This document shows, one piece after another, positions 22,389-25,997 of a stretch of DNA of 25,997 bases. Made by a program: the position numbers and the translations under genes. Origin of the DNA: a virus. The DNA lies in IMG/VR virus record IMGVR_UViG_3300038306_000001, positions 1-25,997 of that record; one strand, given 5' to 3'. How positions within the stretch are numbered: position 1 is the stretch's first letter; every line of letters starts with the position of its first letter. Under the pieces are notes generated by a model, which saw only the letters and a list, made by a program, of their open reading frames with translations, was not told the origin of the DNA and did not search any database.

Positions 22389-24518
22389 ATGTCAAATAAC
22401 GGGTATATAAGACAGGACAATGATGATAACATTTCTAATGGTAATGTTATTAATGCTAATGATCTTGATAACGAGTTTAATGCCATTAAGACTGCCTTTA
22501 GTTCAGTAGATGGACACACCCACGACCCTACTGTAACGGGCGGTGGTGCGGCTATTGAAAAAATAGGACCGCAGCAAAACCTTGTTGTATCGGCAACTAG
22601 TGTACTACCAAAAACAACAAACACTTTAGATGTAGGTTCAAGTGGAGCACAGTTTAAAGATGCGTACTTTGACGGTATTCTAAAAGCTCACACTGTATAT
22701 GCAGGAGATAATGCTGGTTTAATACTAACAGATAATAACTTAGTTTCTAGTAACACTTTAACTATTAATGGGATTGTTAGTTCTGGTATTTTACTGCAAC
22801 AAAATACGGCAAACATTGGTGGCATAGTAAAAAAGAGTAGTACAAATGATATTGTTATTAAGTCTGGTACAACTACAGCAGCTACGTTTACAGCAGCAGA
22901 CGTAGATTTTTCAGGTAAGGTAGACATTACAGATGAAACAACCTTAGATGATAAGCTAACAGTAACAGGTGAAACCGCACTTAATGGTGGTCTTGTTATG
23001 GACACAGATAAGTTTACCGTGGCTGATACTACTGGTAACACAGCAATAGCTGGAACCTTAGATGTTACAGGAACTACCACACTAAGTAGACTAGAGCTAG
23101 ATGATTTTGTTTTAGATTCTACTACTTTGAGTTTAACTAGTGGCAATCTTACTTTGGATGCGGCAGGAGATATAAACTTAGATGCTGACGGTGGAGATGT
23201 AATACTCAAAGACGGTGGTACTGTTTTTGGATCATTTAATTCTAATATAGGTTCTAATAGGCAGCTTGTAATTAAAAGTGGATCAAGCCAAACTACAGCC
23301 GCCACATTCAATGATGCTAATGTAACATTCGCTAACAATGCTACAGTTAATGGTAACACAACATTAGGCAATGATGCTGCTGCTGATCAAGTAGTTCTCA
23401 ATTCAAAAGTAGCTTCTAACATTATTCCTGATAGTTCTTCTCGTACCATAGGCGATGGAAGTACTTCTTGGAATCATGGTTATTTTGGTGCGGTAACAAC
23501 TTCAGGTAATGTTATAGTAGGTGGTGACTTAACTGTATCGGGAACTATGACTACTATAGATACAGCAAATCTTTCTGTAGAAGATTCTTTAATAGAACTA
23601 GCAAGAGCTAATACATCTACAGATTCTTTAGATGTAGGTATCTTTGGTACATATTATGGCAATAGTGCTATAAGACGTGCTGGTTTATTTAGAGATGCTA
23701 GTGATAGTTCTAAGTGGAAACTATTTAATAATACTCTACAAGACCTAACTTCTTCCACAACAGTAGATACAGGTGCTACAGGGTACACTGTAAGTACACT
23801 TGTAGCAAACCTTGAAGGTAATGCTGACACAGCAGCTACTCTGGAGACAGCAAGAACTATTGCTGGTGTAAGTTTTGATGGTGGTGCAGATATAGACATT
23901 GGTTTAAATGGTTTATCTGACATAAACATAGCCTCAGTACCGTCTAATGGAGAGATTTTAAAGTATGATACTACTACATCTAAGTGGATAGTAGGTAGTA
24001 GTGCAAGTAGTTTGTCTAGCTTAACAGATGTAAATAGTTCTATGTCTCCTTCGGACGGACAGTTACTTCGATATGATAATGCGAACACTGAGTGGACTGC
24101 AGTTACTGCTGGTATCAGTGACATATCAGGCTTGCAAACAGCATTAAATGATAAAGAAACTGCAGATGCTGAAATATTAAAAGCAGATACAGACGATAAC
24201 ATTACTGCTGGTTATACAGCAACAGCAGATGATGATGGTACTAAATCAAGTGGTACGTATACTCCTTCTCCTGCAGGTGGTAACTTAAAACGTATTATTA
24301 ATGGCGGTGCTTTTACCTTAGCTGCACCTACAGCAACAGGTGATTATACTATGGTTATTCAAATGACAAATAATTCATCTGCTGGAACAGTTACATTATC
24401 AGGGTTTACTAAACTTGTAAACCAAGGATATTTAACCACCACAAACGGAGATGATTTCTTTATATATGTAACGAAAATAAATGGGTTTACTTCCTTGACG
24501 GTACAGGCACTACAATAA
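22389..24518 (+). CDS. Long tail fibre protein
   Basis: A 709-residue predicted receptor-binding or fibre protein. The N-terminal virion-attachment-like region has NVINANDLDNEFNAIKTAFS (19-38) and a GHTHDPT motif (42-48), followed by DVGSSGAQFKDAYFDG, a common marine fibre opening. Repeated TLDV/TLTV and 'GNxxTLxxxG' strand motifs suggest a trimeric beta-helical shaft through about 100-370. Residues 377-446 carry LTVSGTMTTIDTANLSVEDS then GLFRDASDSSKWKLF, a module often seen in marine phage fibres. The region 516-575 has two copies of a 'L.D.N...P..G.(I/L)L.YD' motif. The tip domain begins near 623 (TYTPSPAGGNLKRI to LTVQALQ). No intramolecular chaperone peptidase domain is seen. AAGGAAAA precedes the ATG; the stop overlaps the next start (TAATG). 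Confidence 0.8.
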   Translation: MSNNGYIRQDNDDNISNGNVINANDLDNEFNAIKTAFSSVDGHTHDPTVTGGGAAIEKIGPQQNLVVSATSVLPKTTNTLDVGSSGAQFKDAYFDGILKAHTVYAGDNAGLILTDNNLVSSNTLTINGIVSSGILLQQNTANIGGIVKKSSTNDIVIKSGTTTAATFTAADVDFSGKVDITDETTLDDKLTVTGETALNGGLVMDTDKFTVADTTGNTAIAGTLDVTGTTTLSRLELDDFVLDSTTLSLTSGNLTLDAAGDINLDADGGDVILKDGGTVFGSFNSNIGSNRQLVIKSGSSQTTAATFNDANVTFANNATVNGNTTLGNDAAADQVVLNSKVASNIIPDSSSRTIGDGSTSWNHGYFGAVTTSGNVIVGGDLTVSGTMTTIDTANLSVEDSLIELARANTSTDSLDVGIFGTYYGNSAIRRAGLFRDASDSSKWKLFNNTLQDLTSSTTVDTGATGYTVSTLVANLEGNADTAATLETARTIAGVSFDGGADIDIGLNGLSDINIASVPSNGEILKYDTTTSKWIVGSSASSLSSLTDVNSSMSPSDGQLLRYDNANTEWTAVTAGISDISGLQTALNDKETADAEILKADTDDNITAGYTATADDDGTKSSGTYTPSPAGGNLKRIINGGAFTLAAPTATGDYTMVIQMTNNSSAGTVTLSGFTKLVNQGYLTTTNGDDFFIYVTKINGFTSLTVQALQ

Positions 24519-25408
24519 TGCTTCCATTTCCTACTTTACCTATTGTCAGTGCTTTTGATGCGGATTTGCTAGGGGTATCTGCTACAGCAGAAACTTCTGT
24601 AGTTTTTGAGCCTACGGGAAATCAGAGCAATAAAAGTATTTATATTTCTCCTGATGGTTTAAATTTGTATGCAGGGTATTATCAATACATGTATCAATAT
24701 TCTATGTCTACTGCATGGGATTTAAGTACCCTATCTTATGTACGGTCAAGCTCTCAGGAAAGCTATAGTTTTGGGGGTATATTTTTTAAGGAAGATGGCA
24801 GTAAATATTTTACAATAGATAACGCCAGCAACAGACGCCTTAGAGGATATGATTTAAGTACAAATTGGGACATTAGCACCGCCTCTAGTGATGGCACTTT
24901 AATTTGGGGAGATTCTAATTTTAGTCCGTCTTTTAGTAACGGTATGCAAGGAATATCTGTGCAAGGTTTGTACATATCTCCTAGTGGTAAAGAAGTATAT
25001 ACAGTAAATAGTTCAGGTTCTACTGGCTACAATAAAGCATATCAAATAACTCTTAGTACTCCTTGGGATGTTACTACAGGAACTTTTACAACAGCTAAAT
25101 CTACAACTAACCATAGTCAACGGGGTATATGGTTTAATCCTAACGGTGAAAGAATGTGGGTAGGTATGAGAGCAAATTCTTCTTCTGTTGTTCAGTATAA
25201 CCTTACTACGCCTTGGGATTTAACAACGGCTTCTTTTGATAGGCAATTAACATCTATAGAAATTAATCAGGGTGTAGACCCTGCCCAAAACAAATTAATT
25301 TCTACAGGGTCTGGTCCCGTTTTTAAATTTGATGGGAGTAAAATGTATCTTCTTATGGCGGCTGTATCAAGTAGTTATGACGATAAAATATTTCAGTTTG
25401 ATATATGA
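24518..25408 (+). CDS. Five-unit beta-propeller-like protein with TPWDLTTAS repeats
   Basis: A 296-residue protein of five visible repeat units at about 40-74, 87-123, 150-190, 203-240 and 267-296. Four units contain a strand with SPDG/KEDG/SPSG/NPNG plus an aromatic, then a STAWDLSTLS, STNWDISTAS, TPWDVTTGTF or TPWDLTTASF signature; the last unit has only the strand half (KFDGSKMYLLM). The pattern is that of a small beta-propeller. The N-terminus (MLPFPTLPIVSAFDADLL) shows no clear signal peptide. The start overlaps the stop of the tail fibre gene, so it is expressed with it, and it may form a fibre tip or an associated receptor-binding or carbohydrate-binding unit. No enzyme motif is apparent. 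The propeller fold is an inference from repeat spacing. Confidence 0.72.
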   Translation: MLPFPTLPIVSAFDADLLGVSATAETSVVFEPTGNQSNKSIYISPDGLNLYAGYYQYMYQYSMSTAWDLSTLSYVRSSSQESYSFGGIFFKEDGSKYFTIDNASNRRLRGYDLSTNWDISTASSDGTLIWGDSNFSPSFSNGMQGISVQGLYISPSGKEVYTVNSSGSTGYNKAYQITLSTPWDVTTGTFTTAKSTTNHSQRGIWFNPNGERMWVGMRANSSSVVQYNLTTPWDLTTASFDRQLTSIEINQGVDPAQNKLISTGSGPVFKFDGSKMYLLMAAVSSSYDDKIFQFDI

Positions 25409-25429
25409 TAATAAATAAAGGAATAAATA

Positions 25430-25702
25430 ATGACTACCAATAGTTGGCATCTAAGTAAATCTGTACCTATTTCTTTTATATTGGCTATTGTAGCTCAAAC
25501 CGTAGCACTTGTGTGGTATGTGTCTAGTCTTGACAATAATATAAAAAATAATCAACGTGAGCTTATACGGCACGAAACAAGGATAGAGGCTATAGAAAAG
25601 GTGGTGCAAAGCCAAGCCGTAACCCTCGGACGTATGGATGAAAACATAAAAGCTATACGTCACTCAGTGGAAAAGACGGCAAACAGGGACACTGAAAACT
25701 AA
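25430..25702 (+). CDS. Membrane-anchored coiled-coil protein, possibly lysis-related
   Basis: A 90-residue protein with one clear transmembrane segment at about 12-34 (VPISFILAIVAQTVALVWYV), preceded by a short polar N-terminus and followed by a charged helical part at 38-85 (NNQRELIRHETRIEAIEKVV). The pattern of N-terminal membrane anchor plus extended coiled coil fits an inner-membrane spanin or a holin-associated protein. Similar short proteins occur at the end of tail gene blocks in marine phages. No second membrane span or lipoprotein signal is visible in this frame, and no overlapping outer-membrane spanin partner was found. AAAGGAATA before the ATG is the ribosome site. The membrane topology is well supported; the lysis role is inferred. 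Confidence 0.65.
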   Translation: MTTNSWHLSKSVPISFILAIVAQTVALVWYVSSLDNNIKNNQRELIRHETRIEAIEKVVQSQAVTLGRMDENIKAIRHSVEKTANRDTEN

Positions 25703-25724
25703 TACAATCAATGAGGGGGTAGTT

Positions 25725-25997
25725 ATGATTGATCCAGTAACAGCTATAGCTGGTGCTACTGCAGCCTTCAACGCAATAAAAAAGGGTATACAGGTTGGTC
25801 GTGATTTGCAAGACATGGGTGGTCAACTGTCTCAGTGGGCAGGAGCAGTAGCAGACCTAGACTTTGCAGATAGACAAACCCAAAAGCCACCTTGGTATAA
25901 GGCTCTAGGCAGTGGTGTTGAAGCACAGGCAATGGAGATATGGCAAGCTAAACAAAAAGCCGAAGCCATGCGTAAGGAATTAAAAGATTACATATCG
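25725..25997 (+). CDS. Conserved phage protein of unknown function, 3' end outside window
   Basis: The first 91 codons are visible and no stop is reached. A strong GAGGGGG (25713-25719) lies five bases before the ATG, and a tiny upstream ATG AGG GGG TAG overlaps it. The sequence MIDPVTAIAGATAAFNAIKK, then LSQWAGAVADLDFADR, KPPWYKALGSG and EAMRKELKDYI follows a pattern seen in proteins of marine cyanophages and podovirus-like phages: a hydrophobic Ala-rich start, then an amphipathic helical body. The first helix could be membrane-active. No function is established, and its location next to the membrane-anchored protein leaves a lysis link open. Confidence 0.7.
   Translation, partial: MIDPVTAIAGATAAFNAIKKGIQVGRDLQDMGGQLSQWAGAVADLDFADRQTQKPPWYKALGSGVEAQAMEIWQAKQKAEAMRKELKDYIS

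Noticed and set aside
22688-23371. 227-codon minus-strand ORF antisense to the tail fibre gene
   Set aside because: The product is a Ser/Val/Leu/Pro-rich low-complexity string mirroring Thr/Ala/Asp-rich codons of the fibre gene, with no ribosome site; the fibre reading is strongly supported.
23654-24202. 182-codon minus-strand ORF antisense to the tail fibre gene
   Set aside because: Same type of complement artefact, with no motif or start signal.

Overview
The window is one uninterrupted, entirely plus-strand block of late (packaging, head, tail, host-adhesion and part of the lysis) genes from a tailed dsDNA phage. The proteins resemble those of uncultured marine phages, of the kind recovered with SAR11, Rhodobacterales or other marine alphaproteobacterial hosts. 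That host assignment is an inference from protein style and moderate AT-richness; nothing in the window identifies the host. Gp11/gp12-like (tail tubular A/B-like) connectors are present and no tape measure, tail tube, sheath or baseplate gene is seen, so a short-tailed (podovirus-like) virion is most likely. No integrase, RNA polymerase, reverse transcriptase, tRNA gene or CRISPR array is visible.

Layout. 1-423: 3' part of an M15-type peptidoglycan peptidase (endolysin). 425-2658: packaging module, with a terminase small-subunit-like protein, a second small helix-turn-helix protein, and the large terminase overlapping it. 2669-9519: portal, a small protein overlapping the portal end, and a 1525-residue multidomain protein. 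9589-11780: scaffold-like protein, then a 251-base spacer with a near-consensus sigma70-type promoter and two hairpins, then the major capsid protein with a hairpin just after it. 11840-13112: three small proteins, probably virion components. 13112-17687: three consecutive modular adhesins with YadA-head-like repeats and a shared C-terminal domain. 17701-18176: a small conserved protein, a 36-codon ORF resembling an adhesin N-terminus, and a short spacer. 18177-19799: a protein of 20 GSFTLTGQ-type repeats. 19810-22379: tail adaptor and connector genes. 22389-25408: long tail fibre and a beta-propeller-like protein. 25430-25997: a membrane-anchored coiled-coil protein, possibly lysis-related, and the 5' part of a conserved phage protein.

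How it fits together. Terminase, portal, scaffold and capsid proteins build and fill the head, and the adaptor and nozzle proteins close it and form the short tail. The fibre, the three adhesins, the repeat protein and the propeller protein probably form the host-contact apparatus. The endolysin and possibly the last membrane protein serve lysis. Genes are packed with short gaps, and many junctions share bases of the stop and start codons (TAATG), so expression is probably polycistronic, with capsid boosted by its own promoter. The main unusual content is the set of modular tandem adhesins with a possible free N-terminal remnant, the 20-repeat protein, and the 1525-residue protein carrying an 'IEEMQSD' domain of the type found in phage polyvalent proteins.
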